A stretch of DNA of 64,000 bases, taken from a virus. Position 1 is the stretch's first letter, and each line of letters begins with the position of its first letter. The stretch spans positions 1-64,000 of IMG/VR virus record IMGVR_UViG_3300046777_001793. The stretch is one strand, 5' to 3'. Under the pieces are notes generated by a model. The model ran no database searches, had not been told where the DNA came from, and worked only from the letters and a program-made list of their open reading frames with translations. Shown in pieces: positions 9,858 to 20,800 of this stretch. Made by a program: the position numbers and the translations under genes.

Positions 9858-11630
9858 TTATAAAAATTGATTTAATTTATCAAAACTGTTATTTTTTTTA
9901 TAAAAATTCCATAAATATAAATCAGTAAATCCCGCATCATTATATTTTTTAAGATTTATTTGATCATACTTTTTATATTTAGTTGGATCAGTTTTTTTCT
10001 GTTTAGCCCAAAATGCATCAACTTGATTTTTTTGAGTTTGATTTAAGGTTTCATAATTAAGAACTTCATCTGGATATGGTAACGGAACATCTTTCTTTTT
10101 AGACTGTAAAACAATAGCATTAGCTTCTTGTTTTAATTTAACTAATTCTTGTCTTGCATCTTTATGTGCCTTTTTCCATTTAGCAATATTAACATCATTT
10201 CCAGTTGGAAAATTACTACTAGCTAACTTTTGTTCAGCAAGTTTTTCATTTAAAACACTATTAAAATCAAAATCATTAACTGCTTTTCTAGCTGAATCAA
10301 TTTTACTTTGAATAGCTTGTGTATCTTTTGCTTTTTTATCATCATCTCCATCTCCGTCATCATCTCCATCACCAATACCATTTTTCTTTTTCCAAAGAGC
10401 ATAGTCTTTTTTATTAGAAAGTTTTGTTTGTTCTAAAGCAACATCATATTGATGTTTAATTCTCATCTTAGCAAACTCACTTTCTTTAAGTTCTGTTTCT
10501 TCACTTGCCATTGCAATAGATTCAGCAGACTTAGATATAGCATTAAACATAGCATTTATACCAGCTCTTGTATCAAAAGAATCATTAATCAAACTTAAAC
10601 CAGCTTGATTATTCATACTTAATCTTGCATTATGAGCCATCTCTAAATACTGATCTGCAATTTGTGTATTCTTACGCAATTCAATAACCTCTAAAGCTTT
10701 TTGATATTCTTTAGTACCTTCTTTTAATTGACCTTTTCTGCTTAACTCTTCATACTCTGCAACCTTTTCATCTAAGTAATCTAAATCAACACTTAATTCA
10801 TTTGCTTTTTCTTGAAGTTCTAATTCTAATTGATCACTATTTTTTTCATGGAATAATACTTGAGCTTCTTCAAAAGTTTTTGCTTCACCATTTGCAAGCA
10901 TTGTTTGTACAGCATCCATTCTTTGAACATATTGCTGTGCTTTATACATAGCTTTAACATTAGGATCATTTCCTATTGAATCACTAAATAAAGCAGTTAA
11001 TGGTTTTACAGCAGCTTCTCCATTCTTTGTAGTAACAATATAGTTACCAGAAACAGCATCATGCTTTACACCAACCCACTTTTCTTTAGCAATTTTTTGA
11101 GCTCTAGCATTAACATCAATATAAGGAATGTATTCCACAGCATCCATTCCCAATGCTTCATCTCTTGATGCATTTAGAAATTCTTGCTTTTTATAAGCCA
11201 TATATTTATCACCTTCTTCCCACCATTGTCCACCACATTTTTCTGGATCAGTACAACCTTTTAAAGTTTGACCTTTTTGATATTCACTATTAAACTTTTC
11301 AGTCCAAACAATATCATTAAGTAAATACTTGTTAGTATAAAATGATTTAAACATTCCAGTTGCTTGTTCTACATTAGAATCTAATGAGAAATCCATTGTT
11401 CCTAATGTTCTTAAATCTTGAGCTATCTGTTTAAAAAATTGATCCTTTGCTTCTTTGTTTTCTGTTCTTGAAACTTCAGAATCTAAAATAGAACCATATA
11501 AGTCAGTAACTTTTCTTTTGTTAGTTTTATATGCAGATTCCGAAGCTTGCAGTAACTGTAAGTTAAACTGTAAGTTAGGCTTTGTTGGTTGTAGTCCTGT
11601 AACGTAATCTTTTTGAGAATAAGTTGCCAT
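9858..11630 (-). CDS. Coiled-coil virion cargo protein (590 aa)
   Basis: Unrecognised late protein with extensive helical, Gln/Glu/Lys-rich sequence. It contains a short, very acidic linker (GDGDDDGDGDDDKKAKD, encoded near 10330-10375) that separates a larger N-terminal part from a helical C-terminal part. No signal peptide or transmembrane segment. It sits in the run of packaged-protein genes between the 741-aa and 730-aa proteins. The acidic linker could be flexible or bind cations. Cargo or ejection role is inferred from context. Confidence 0.7.
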   Translation of the reverse strand: MATYSQKDYVTGLQPTKPNLQFNLQLLQASESAYKTNKRKVTDLYGSILDSEVSRTENKEAKDQFFKQIAQDLRTLGTMDFSLDSNVEQATGMFKSFYTNKYLLNDIVWTEKFNSEYQKGQTLKGCTDPEKCGGQWWEEGDKYMAYKKQEFLNASRDEALGMDAVEYIPYIDVNARAQKIAKEKWVGVKHDAVSGNYIVTTKNGEAAVKPLTALFSDSIGNDPNVKAMYKAQQYVQRMDAVQTMLANGEAKTFEEAQVLFHEKNSDQLELELQEKANELSVDLDYLDEKVAEYEELSRKGQLKEGTKEYQKALEVIELRKNTQIADQYLEMAHNARLSMNNQAGLSLINDSFDTRAGINAMFNAISKSAESIAMASEETELKESEFAKMRIKHQYDVALEQTKLSNKKDYALWKKKNGIGDGDDDGDGDDDKKAKDTQAIQSKIDSARKAVNDFDFNSVLNEKLAEQKLASSNFPTGNDVNIAKWKKAHKDARQELVKLKQEANAIVLQSKKKDVPLPYPDEVLNYETLNQTQKNQVDAFWAKQKKTDPTKYKKYDQINLKKYNDAGFTDLYLWNFYKKNNSFDKLNQFL

Positions 11631-11679
11631 CTATTAATGTTTTTGTAAATATATTAATTATAAAATAACCAAAAATTGT

Positions 11680-13905
11680 TTATTGATTAGTAGGATTATT
11701 TTGTTCTTCATCAGTTAAAGACTTATCTGTCTTTTTACCCATTTGAATTGCCACAAGTTTTAATGCTAAATCTCTATCTCCAACTTTCTTAAATGCTTTT
11801 TGGTATTCTTCATAAGCATTTGTAGTTGCAGCAGTAGTTGCTTCAAATGGATTTTTATCAGTAACAAAATATTTAAGACCTGTAACAGGATCAATTTTAT
11901 AATGCTCTTGCATAGTATTGACATTGTAAATACCAGATGCATTTTCTAAAGCATTATTCTTCATTCCTGTAATCATATCTTTAGCTTTAGCAATAGAGTC
12001 CATGAAGTTCTGCATAGTATTATTTACTTTATCTGCATAACCTTCATTGCTTGCTGCTCTTGCTGCATTTAATTGATTATAGGTTTGAGCCTGTTGTTGG
12101 TTATTAATAGTTTCTTGTGAAACATTTTTATCAGAGTAGTTACTAATTTCATTTGCTGCTTGTCCATAAGCTTGAGCAAATAATGATGTAATATTAGATG
12201 CAGTAGATTGTGGATTTCCAAACGCAGTAAGACCTGCAACACCTTGTCCTAATTGTTCATTAGTATTAGCAATTGCTCTTTCCATAGAATAATATGGAAC
12301 TTTTCCTGAAGTCATGTCTAATGGTGCTTGATATGGCATTAACATTCTAATGTCATTCTTTGCACCAATTGCTCTATTTAAAGAGTTAATATCTTCTCTT
12401 CTGAATCCATAAGGATTATCATTCCAGTTAGGAGCAATACCTTTTAATTTTCCTGGATCATAAGGAGTATCTTCTTTTCCTGGAAGAGGGGTTATTTCTT
12501 CTTTTTTTTCAGGTTCACTATATTGAATTGCATCAAAGTGATCATAACCTGAAAGACTGTCATTTCCTAAATATTTTCTATATTGATCTTTTGGAAACTT
12601 TGACTCAATTGCACTAGTAAGTTTAGCAAAATTCTTTTTATAGAAATCATCGCTATTATACTCATCATCAGATACACCTGTTGTTCCCAAGTAAGACATA
12701 AATTCTTTTCTTGTAGCACCAGTTGATTTGTGTTGATCAGCAATATCTAATGCAGCTAATTCTGCTTCTTCTTTAGATTTACCAGCTTTTATTTGTTTAT
12801 ATAACTCTTTAGAATAGATATATCTTTTTTCAAACATTTCTGGTGTAAATCCACCAACAAATGAACCTGCTCCGGCTCTATTTTTATTTTTAGGATTTGC
12901 TACAGAATAAATATTATCTGCTTGTTGTGAAGCTACTGAATATTGTGTTGTTGCAAGTTTACCTGGACCAGCTTGATTAAATACTTTTGATAAAATCATT
13001 CTATCCTTAAATGAAGGCTGAAATGTATTTTTTATATCAATAGTACCATTTTTATGCTTTACAATTTGTCCAGCACTAATAGCATCTGCAATTATCTGAT
13101 TTGCTCTTTCGTCAAAAGTTTTATTAGCAGGATCTTTTGCTACCCAATCTTGTACAGTTCCAGGTCCAGATTGAGTGTCATCAATTTTTATTTGTTTTCC
13201 TCTTCTAGCCATTGGTAGCTCACCACCATATTGCATAAACATATCTGATTGAGCATAAGTTGGATCTTCATCTTCATAATAATGTACTTGAGGATCACCA
13301 CCAAAATCTTTTCTTATTAACCCACCTAATGCTTTTTGAATTGTTTCATGTGCTTGGTCAGCATCCTGTTGAGATAAACCAAATACTTTATCAGGCTCTA
13401 AACCAGTCTTATCAAAAAATGATTGTGAATCAGGAACATCTTCCATTCCCTTTAAAGATTCTTGATAAAGCTTTGCAGCATCTAATTTAAAACGTGCATT
13501 ATCTAAATTCTTTTCAGCAGAAACTTTAGCAATTTTATCAGCATTCTTATCTAATAGAATTGCTTTAGATTCATTTACAACACCAACAAGAGGTCTTACT
13601 AAATCAGCAATAGTAAGTTTCTTTTTAGATTCAAATCCAAAAAAGTCAAGGACTTCTTTGTCCTTAACTTTAAGTTTGTCAGAATATATAAAAGATGAAC
13701 CTTTTGTCTTACCATCTCCTGTAGGAAGATTCAAAGGAGTTCCACCTTGGCTGTGTTTTTTACCAGCCGCATTATACAACTCAAATATGTTATTTGTAGG
13801 GTCTTGTTTAGTAAATACTACTTCACCTTTTTCTACCTCTACATTTGACTTCTTTCTTTCCTCTGGCTTTAAAGAAGTGTTTATGTTTTGTTTTAATTTT
13901 CTCAT
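11680..13905 (-). CDS. Large virion cargo protein with GG motifs (741 aa)
   Basis: The N-terminal region (VEVEKGEVVF, then KHSQGGTPLNLP and FIYSD) follows a pattern I associate with large structural proteins of Bacteroidota phages, where a Val-Glu-x-Gly-Glu stretch precedes HxQGG and a YSD. Further on are ALGGLIRKDFGG and QYGGEL, the same aromatic or hydrophobic GG motif that recurs in the upstream 1307-aa protein. The rest is Asn/Gln/Ala-rich and probably helical. Start ATG lies five bases after the upstream stop. It is likely a packaged virion protein; GG sites could be processing sites (inference). Confidence 0.7.
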   Translation of the reverse strand: MRKLKQNINTSLKPEERKKSNVEVEKGEVVFTKQDPTNNIFELYNAAGKKHSQGGTPLNLPTGDGKTKGSSFIYSDKLKVKDKEVLDFFGFESKKKLTIADLVRPLVGVVNESKAILLDKNADKIAKVSAEKNLDNARFKLDAAKLYQESLKGMEDVPDSQSFFDKTGLEPDKVFGLSQQDADQAHETIQKALGGLIRKDFGGDPQVHYYEDEDPTYAQSDMFMQYGGELPMARRGKQIKIDDTQSGPGTVQDWVAKDPANKTFDERANQIIADAISAGQIVKHKNGTIDIKNTFQPSFKDRMILSKVFNQAGPGKLATTQYSVASQQADNIYSVANPKNKNRAGAGSFVGGFTPEMFEKRYIYSKELYKQIKAGKSKEEAELAALDIADQHKSTGATRKEFMSYLGTTGVSDDEYNSDDFYKKNFAKLTSAIESKFPKDQYRKYLGNDSLSGYDHFDAIQYSEPEKKEEITPLPGKEDTPYDPGKLKGIAPNWNDNPYGFRREDINSLNRAIGAKNDIRMLMPYQAPLDMTSGKVPYYSMERAIANTNEQLGQGVAGLTAFGNPQSTASNITSLFAQAYGQAANEISNYSDKNVSQETINNQQQAQTYNQLNAARAASNEGYADKVNNTMQNFMDSIAKAKDMITGMKNNALENASGIYNVNTMQEHYKIDPVTGLKYFVTDKNPFEATTAATTNAYEEYQKAFKKVGDRDLALKLVAIQMGKKTDKSLTDEEQNNPTNQ

Positions 13906-13910
13906 GACAA

Positions 13911-16900
13911 TTAGATTAAGTCATCAATATTATAACCAGCTTCTTTAAGAATATCTAACTCTTCTTGAGTAAATGAATCCTTAGTAATTGTTCCACCCAA
14001 TGCATAAAGCTGTCTATAGAATGTTCCTTCAGCATCAGTAGGGTTAAAGATAGTTGTTGGTCCTTGGTCATTAGGAACAAATTCTCCTTGTGGTCCATAT
14101 AAACCTCTACTCATGTCTTCATAACTTTGAGGTTTAAATGAATTTACAGAAGAGAATCTATCAGAATCATTCATTCTATCTTGAACATCTAAATTATTTA
14201 GTTTAGAAGAAAGCCAATCCATACCTTGAATAGCAGAATCACCAGCAGCATCCCAATCTATTTTAAACTTATCTTCATAAGTTACTTTACCATTACCTGA
14301 TTTCTTGTCTGTCATTGGTTGCCCTACAAACGCTTTAGGAAGATTTCCACCAAAAGCCATAACAATTTTTTGAGCAGCGTTATATAAATCTTGAGAATCT
14401 ATTTCACCACCATAAGTTTTTTGTTCAGTAGTAGGTGTAGGTGTTCTAAAAGTATAATCTGAACCAAATAAATCACCAGCATTAAGGATTTTTCCTGTTT
14501 CATTAGATTCTCTTGCTAGTCTTCTAGTTTCTCTGCGAGATAAACTAGGAAAAGCTTCTCTATAATAACCTTTAAGATCTCTTCTTGAAATATCATCATC
14601 ACCCTTAAATCTTTCACTAGGATCTATATAAGTACCTTGATAAATATTTTCATAATCTTTATAATTACCACTAGTACCTTGTAAAGCAGCAAACTTTTCA
14701 TTTTTAGCTTTTAATTTATCTGCTTCTGATAAATCCTTTCTTATTACATCAAAACCTTCATCAAGTTTATTATCAAAAGTTTCTCTGTTTTTTTTAGCAA
14801 CTTGTTTTTTTATTTCTTCAGCTCTTTTTGCTTCATCAAGTTTTGCTTCTTTTCTTTCTTCTGGAGAAAACACATCATAAGATGAAGATGCATCTTTAGG
14901 TCTATTTATAACACCAGTCATAAGATCACCTGTATTTAAAGTTTCTCTTGTCAACTGTCTTCTTTCTTTTCTTGTTAAATTTGGAAAAGCTTCTTTATAA
15001 TAGTTTTTAACATCTCTTCTTCCAATATTTTCATCACCTTCAAATTCTTTAGATGGATCTAAATAAGTTCCAGCGTAAGGATTACTTTGTCCAGGTACTC
15101 CTTGATAAGCTAAATAATTATATTTAGCATTTATTTCATCAGTAGGACCTTTTAATTTTATATCATTACCATCTAAATTTTCAACATAATTATCAGCTTG
15201 ATCTCTTTCAAAATCCAAACCTCTTTGTCTTTCTTTTTCTTCTTGTCTTAATTGTCTTCTTGATGGTTGATAATCAAATGAAACTAGTTCACCATTTTTA
15301 TTAATACCTCTTGTATTATCATCATTAGTAAAAGTAACATCATTTGAAGAATTTGTTTTTGCATTTGGATTAGTTACTAAATTTGGATCTACGGTTGTTT
15401 TATTTGGATCTACGGTTGTTTTATTTGGATCTGCAGTAGTAATAGCACCAGGAACATCCCAATCTACATCAAAAGAAAATTTTCTTTTAAACAAACCTTT
15501 TTGTATATCACCATGCTTAACCCTATATTTTGCATCTGGATCATTTGATAAAGGTATATTAGAAAAATCCCATTTACCGTCTTTCCAGCCACTATTATTT
15601 ATTAATCTACTAAATAGACTTGGTCCTCCAAAAACTCCATTATTAGGAATAAATGGCATACCCATCACATTAGGATTAGAAGCCATTTTGCTCCACATTG
15701 CCATTTGATCTTGAGCTTGAGTAGCACCTTGCAAATATTCAGAGTATTTTTTAAATTCAGGATCATCTTTATATTTTTCCATTAATGCTTTCATCTCATC
15801 ACCCCATCCAGCCTTTGGTAAAGCACCGGTATCTTTTACTCCAGCATCAAACGCATTGTCCAACATAGACATGTGAGTATTACGCTTTAGCACATTAGCA
15901 AACTCCAAGTTTCTTTTTGCGGCAACACTACCTGAATCAGTATCAGATGTAACATTACCACCTAAAGCTTTACGCATGATTTCTCTTACGTAACCGCCAT
16001 AAGCTTGTTGAGGTATTTCTTGAGCTTCTTCTTGTGGGTTTGATGCAGCACCTTCCATTTGCTCTTCTCCTTGAGATTGCATTTGTTGTTGACCACCTTG
16101 CATCACTTCTTGAATAAGCCCTTGTGCTTCTTCTTGTGGCATACCCATTTGAGTTAAGACCTGCATAATTGCTTCAGGCGGAACTTGATTTTCCAATAAC
16201 GCTTTAACAACATCAACCGGTTGAGCACCTTGCTGAACCATTTGTTGAACCATCTGCATAACTTGTTGCATAGGATCTCCACCACCTTGTTGAGGTGCTT
16301 GTCCTTGTTGTTGCATCATAGCCATTTCTTCAGGAGAAGGTTGTCCACCATCAGGGTATTTATGCATACCACCCAAAGCCATAACTTGTTCTTGTGCTTC
16401 AGTAGGTTTTTGTGTTTGTTGTAAGTCTTGTTCAGTAATTCCTAATTCCTGAAATACTTGCATAACTGATTCTTGGTCTAACTGTCCTTGTTGTACAGCT
16501 GCCATTAACTGTTGAGCTACATCACCTTTAGATGCGCCTTGTTGAATCATCTGTTGAACTTGTTGCATTAATTGTTCATTCATAGTTCCTCCGTTTTCTA
16601 ATTTATATCTAAATCCTACTTGTGGATTAAATAAAGAGCCTTCTTTAAATTCATTACTTATATTAAAAGACATTGGGTTATTTCTTCCACCATAATTAAC
16701 TCCTAAATTTAAATTAGGATTTAACATATCTTCTTTAGTAAATTCATTAGATCCAGCAACATTCAAATTTAAGTTTTTATTTATTGGCAGTCTATAAGAT
16801 GCATTAAAATTTGCATTATTAAATTCAGGCTTTTGATTATTAAAGCGAAAATAATTTGTGTTAAGTCCAGCATTAAATTTTTCATTTGGACTAGTATATC

Positions 16901-17834
16901 TTACTGAACTATTTATATCTGTATTAGTATTAAATTCCTCATCTCTAATAGGAGAAACTGTTTGACCTAATGTCCAGTTTCCTCTTTTTACATTTCCAGA
17001 AAAAGTAGGTGTAATTTTCCATTTACCATCTTCACCTTTTGTAAACTCATGTCTTGCTGAAAATGAATTATTTCCATCATCATAAGATAAAGTTGCATTT
17101 GGGCTAAAGCTGTAACTACCATCCTCTTGTTTTTGAAAACTATTATTACCCTCTAACGTAAAATTATTCTTTTGAACAAAAGCTGAAGTATTAGGATTAA
17201 AAGAAGGTTTGTTATTACTTTCAAAAGAATTGTTTGCTTTAAAACCAAAGCTTACATCACCAATACTACCATCATAACCAACTCTTTGGTTATTTAAATT
17301 AAATAAAAGTTTGTTTCTTTCTACATCATTTTTTAATGAAGCATCTGCACCAATACTAAAACCATTTTTATTATAATCAATAGATGTATTAAGACCAGTA
17401 ATACTTTTTGTATTGTCAGGATTTATTTCTGAATCTGTACTAAAGTTTAAACTAACATTATCATTAATAGGAGTAGGAACAAAAGATTTTAATTTAGATT
17501 GTTCTATTTTATCAATAATTTTTTTCTCTTTTTCTTTTTGTCCTATTAAATCATAATGTTGCTTTTCAAAACTTTTAATTACATTATTATTTTCTAAATC
17601 ATCTGGAGTTAAATAAATAGTACCAGTTTCAGGATCATAATAACTTTTAATTTCACCAGTTTCAGGATTTGGCTCCGCATCTCTAATTTTAGGTGTAATA
17701 GAATATTCTGAATCATGTGTATCTAAAGTAATAAACTCTTCTTTAGGTAATAAAGAAACTGTTTTTTTTATTTTAGATTTTACTAAACCACCGTAATCAA
17801 AAACATTCAATCCTAATTTTATTTTCTTGGCCAT
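13911..17834 (-). CDS. Virion protein with beta-barrel-like domain and Q-rich repeats (1307 aa)
   Basis: Residues about 125-412 are a run of alternating polar and aromatic short strands with Gly/Asn turns (for example GVNYGGRNNP and VGFRYKLENGG), the look of an outer-membrane beta-barrel. This is followed by Gln/Met-rich helical repeats (MQQVQQMIQQGAS and related) at about 418-620. The motif aromatic/hydrophobic-GG recurs at least eight times (DYGGLV, ENGGTM, ALGGMH, AYGGYV, ALGGNV, TYGGEI, AFGGNL, ALGGTI). A tandem heptad VDPNKTT occurs in the middle. In the C-terminal half two related segments (RRDVKNYYKEAFPNLTR and RRDLKGYYREAFPSLSR) show an internal duplication. It lies directly after the muzzle-like gene. 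A channel role during ejection is inference. Confidence 0.7.
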   Translation of the reverse strand: MAKKIKLGLNVFDYGGLVKSKIKKTVSLLPKEEFITLDTHDSEYSITPKIRDAEPNPETGEIKSYYDPETGTIYLTPDDLENNNVIKSFEKQHYDLIGQKEKEKKIIDKIEQSKLKSFVPTPINDNVSLNFSTDSEINPDNTKSITGLNTSIDYNKNGFSIGADASLKNDVERNKLLFNLNNQRVGYDGSIGDVSFGFKANNSFESNNKPSFNPNTSAFVQKNNFTLEGNNSFQKQEDGSYSFSPNATLSYDDGNNSFSARHEFTKGEDGKWKITPTFSGNVKRGNWTLGQTVSPIRDEEFNTNTDINSSVRYTSPNEKFNAGLNTNYFRFNNQKPEFNNANFNASYRLPINKNLNLNVAGSNEFTKEDMLNPNLNLGVNYGGRNNPMSFNISNEFKEGSLFNPQVGFRYKLENGGTMNEQLMQQVQQMIQQGASKGDVAQQLMAAVQQGQLDQESVMQVFQELGITEQDLQQTQKPTEAQEQVMALGGMHKYPDGGQPSPEEMAMMQQQGQAPQQGGGDPMQQVMQMVQQMVQQGAQPVDVVKALLENQVPPEAIMQVLTQMGMPQEEAQGLIQEVMQGGQQQMQSQGEEQMEGAASNPQEEAQEIPQQAYGGYVREIMRKALGGNVTSDTDSGSVAAKRNLEFANVLKRNTHMSMLDNAFDAGVKDTGALPKAGWGDEMKALMEKYKDDPEFKKYSEYLQGATQAQDQMAMWSKMASNPNVMGMPFIPNNGVFGGPSLFSRLINNSGWKDGKWDFSNIPLSNDPDAKYRVKHGDIQKGLFKRKFSFDVDWDVPGAITTADPNKTTVDPNKTTVDPNLVTNPNAKTNSSNDVTFTNDDNTRGINKNGELVSFDYQPSRRQLRQEEKERQRGLDFERDQADNYVENLDGNDIKLKGPTDEINAKYNYLAYQGVPGQSNPYAGTYLDPSKEFEGDENIGRRDVKNYYKEAFPNLTRKERRQLTRETLNTGDLMTGVINRPKDASSSYDVFSPEERKEAKLDEAKRAEEIKKQVAKKNRETFDNKLDEGFDVIRKDLSEADKLKAKNEKFAALQGTSGNYKDYENIYQGTYIDPSERFKGDDDISRRDLKGYYREAFPSLSRRETRRLARESNETGKILNAGDLFGSDYTFRTPTPTTEQKTYGGEIDSQDLYNAAQKIVMAFGGNLPKAFVGQPMTDKKSGNGKVTYEDKFKIDWDAAGDSAIQGMDWLSSKLNNLDVQDRMNDSDRFSSVNSFKPQSYEDMSRGLYGPQGEFVPNDQGPTTIFNPTDAEGTFYRQLYALGGTITKDSFTQEELDILKEAGYNIDDLI

Positions 17835-17881
17835 AAATACAATATAATAAAAATTTATGAAATATCTTAACTATTAAAAAG

Positions 17882-20800
17882 TTACCTTGGTGATAAATGT
17901 TGGTTAGCAAATGCAACACTAATGAGCATTTCAACATTATCACATACTTCTCTTTTTAATAAAACCTTGTTATTAAAATGTCTAAATTTCTTTCTTTGGA
18001 AATCTTCTTTTTTATAATTTAGGTTTTTAAAGTTAAGGTTGCGAATATAACCATTTGGTTCTGTATTCCATATAGTTTCATCTGCATCTATATACTCACC
18101 TCTATTCTTAGTTATATCCCAAAACTGATTGAATCTGTATTGTTGTTCTTCTTTAGAGAAAAGAATTTCAATAATACCAATTCCAACTTTTGGATACTCT
18201 AATAACTTTTTAATATCATTCTTTGGTTCTAGTGCAAGCTTTAACAAACCAGAACATTGTTCAGAGTTATGTATTACAGCATAATCAAAGTTATGGTCAA
18301 GTATATGGAATCTATCATAACAGTTAGATGAATACTTATAGCTTTCTAAATAGTATTCAATGTTTCTAATTGTAGATACAGCAAACTTGTTATCTAATTG
18401 AAACTCTACTTCAAAAGGATAATCAACTCCATAAAAATTACAGAATTTTTGACAACTCTTATTATGTTTCCAAATAGTAGCTCCCTTTGTTGTTAAGAAA
18501 CTATTCTTACCACTAAAAGATAAATCAGGATACCAGTCATGATATGAAACAAACTCTTCTGCTTTTGGATCATAACTTAATGTAAAAGATGCTTCTTGAA
18601 AATAATAAGGGTTATCTAAATACGTTGAAAACCCATCAATAGAAAACACACCGTTTCCTAAATATTCTTTGGTTGAGTTTTTAAATTCATCTTTAAGCTT
18701 GTAGTCTTTTTTAGAAAAATAAACCAACATGTAATCATTGTCATAAACAGTTTGGCAACCAATACCAGCAATAGGATTATCTAATCTATCAAAAGTAGGA
18801 AAATCTTCTAACAACTGAAATGGTAAATATCTGTTTAACCAGTAGCGGTTATTTTTTAATGATACTTCTTTTAATCCACCTGCATACACAAATATCTTAC
18901 CTTGGTTTGTACTCATCCAAAATATACCGTTAGGTGTATTTACAACAGATAATCCATTCTGACAAGAACCATACTCCAATGATTTATCAGAATGAGAAAT
19001 ACGTTGTAATTCTCTTGCAAATAAACCACCATCTCCAATAAGTAATTTAGTACCATTGCTTGTTTGTAATTCATCAACACCTGGTAACATTGCCGGTGGT
19101 TCATTTTCAAAGAACATCATAGCACCAGTTCTATCTACAGGTTTTATGTTTACAACTTTACTTGAGAAATCTTTATAGTTGTTTGGTAAGAATATTGACC
19201 ATGCATTTTTCTTTGCCAAAGTTTCTTGTGGTAAAGAATAAAGCACTCTATTCTTTCTTGTAGTATAACATGTTTCTGCTAGATTTGGATTGTATTTTAA
19301 ATCTTGTAATACTCCCCATGGAACTTTAGCATGCGGTAAATAATTTTCACATAAACTCCTATCTAATTTGTAGAAGTTATCTGCTTTAATAATACGCATG
19401 TTAAATAAAGATGTAATATCATTCTGAATAGGATAATGTTTTTTAGCATCTTCATCTTCCCAATCTCTACAGTCTATATTTAATTCTGATTCAACAAAGA
19501 AATTTTTTACTCCTGAATTAAACAAGTACATGTAGCAATTTTTTAACATGAAGTTTCCTGTATCATCTTTTCTATCAAAACATGCTAAGTCAGATGGAGA
19601 TTTAATTGTTTCTAAAAAACTTGAAAATTTTAAATCTTTTATTGCTTTAACAAGACCATCACCAATACTCTTAGAAAACTCACTTAAATTAAATGGTGTA
19701 CTGTTCATCCAAAATGAAGTGTAGTCAAACATTTTATACTTAGTGTAATCAAATGCCATTCCATCATTTTGTAATGATTCTAACCAATTAGTAAAATAAA
19801 ATAAAGTATTTTTTTCAGAATAAGTTCCAATGTAAGTATCACCACCAAAAATAACATCTGATGTAAATGTGTCACTAGCTTTAACAATATCTACTTCAAA
19901 ATGCTGTGTCTTTGTTGGAATCATCTTAATAGAATTTAATTGACCATACTGTCTTCTATTTGGATTTTTAAATGCAACATAATGAGATGCAGCTAAAGCT
20001 CTTTTAGTATCAAACCTTTCATCCATTGCAACTTGAGAAAGTCTTTGTGGCCTAGATACATCAGTTACTCCTTTTGTATTTTCAACATCTTCAAATGTAT
20101 TAAACATTGCAGTAGTTGGTCTAAATACATTATTAACAATGTAGTTGTCTTGGAAGTCTTGCATTTGACTTGACAAGTATCTTGCATCATCAATCTTTCT
20201 TCTTCTATTTTTAGCTTCAGGAACATGCATTCCTGTGTAATCACATGAAGAAACATATTGATAAGCAAACTGATTATAATCACTTAATGCTTTTATTAAC
20301 TCTAATGTACTATTTGTTCCTGTTGTAACATTAGTTAAAAACATTGGGATAGCTTGAAGTATTTTTAAAGGTCTTGGTGTTTGGTCTTGATCTTCATAAA
20401 TTTCATCTTGAGAACCAGAAACAATTGTTGAGCCAGGTTGAGCAGTAGTTTTAATAGTTTTATCTAAAGCCCTTTCGGCAATACCATAAGTATTTGTTCC
20501 CAAAATAGCATCAAGAATTTTTGAAGCATCTGTTGCTTTTACAACATTTGCTGCTATTTGCGATCCTGATGCAGTTGCTCTAAGGGGAGTAGTAATTGGT
20601 ATTATAAAAGGAATACCTATAGCATTATTTCCTAAACCTGTTGCTGCAGCATAAGATTCACCATAAGGTAAATTAGAACTATCAATTTTATAACCATTAT
20701 ACACTTGACTTTTCTTACCATAATTTTTTGTTAAAGCGTAACCTATACCTGCAATGAACCCCATCAATAAAGCAAAGTCAGTAAAAAACTTATGTTTAGG

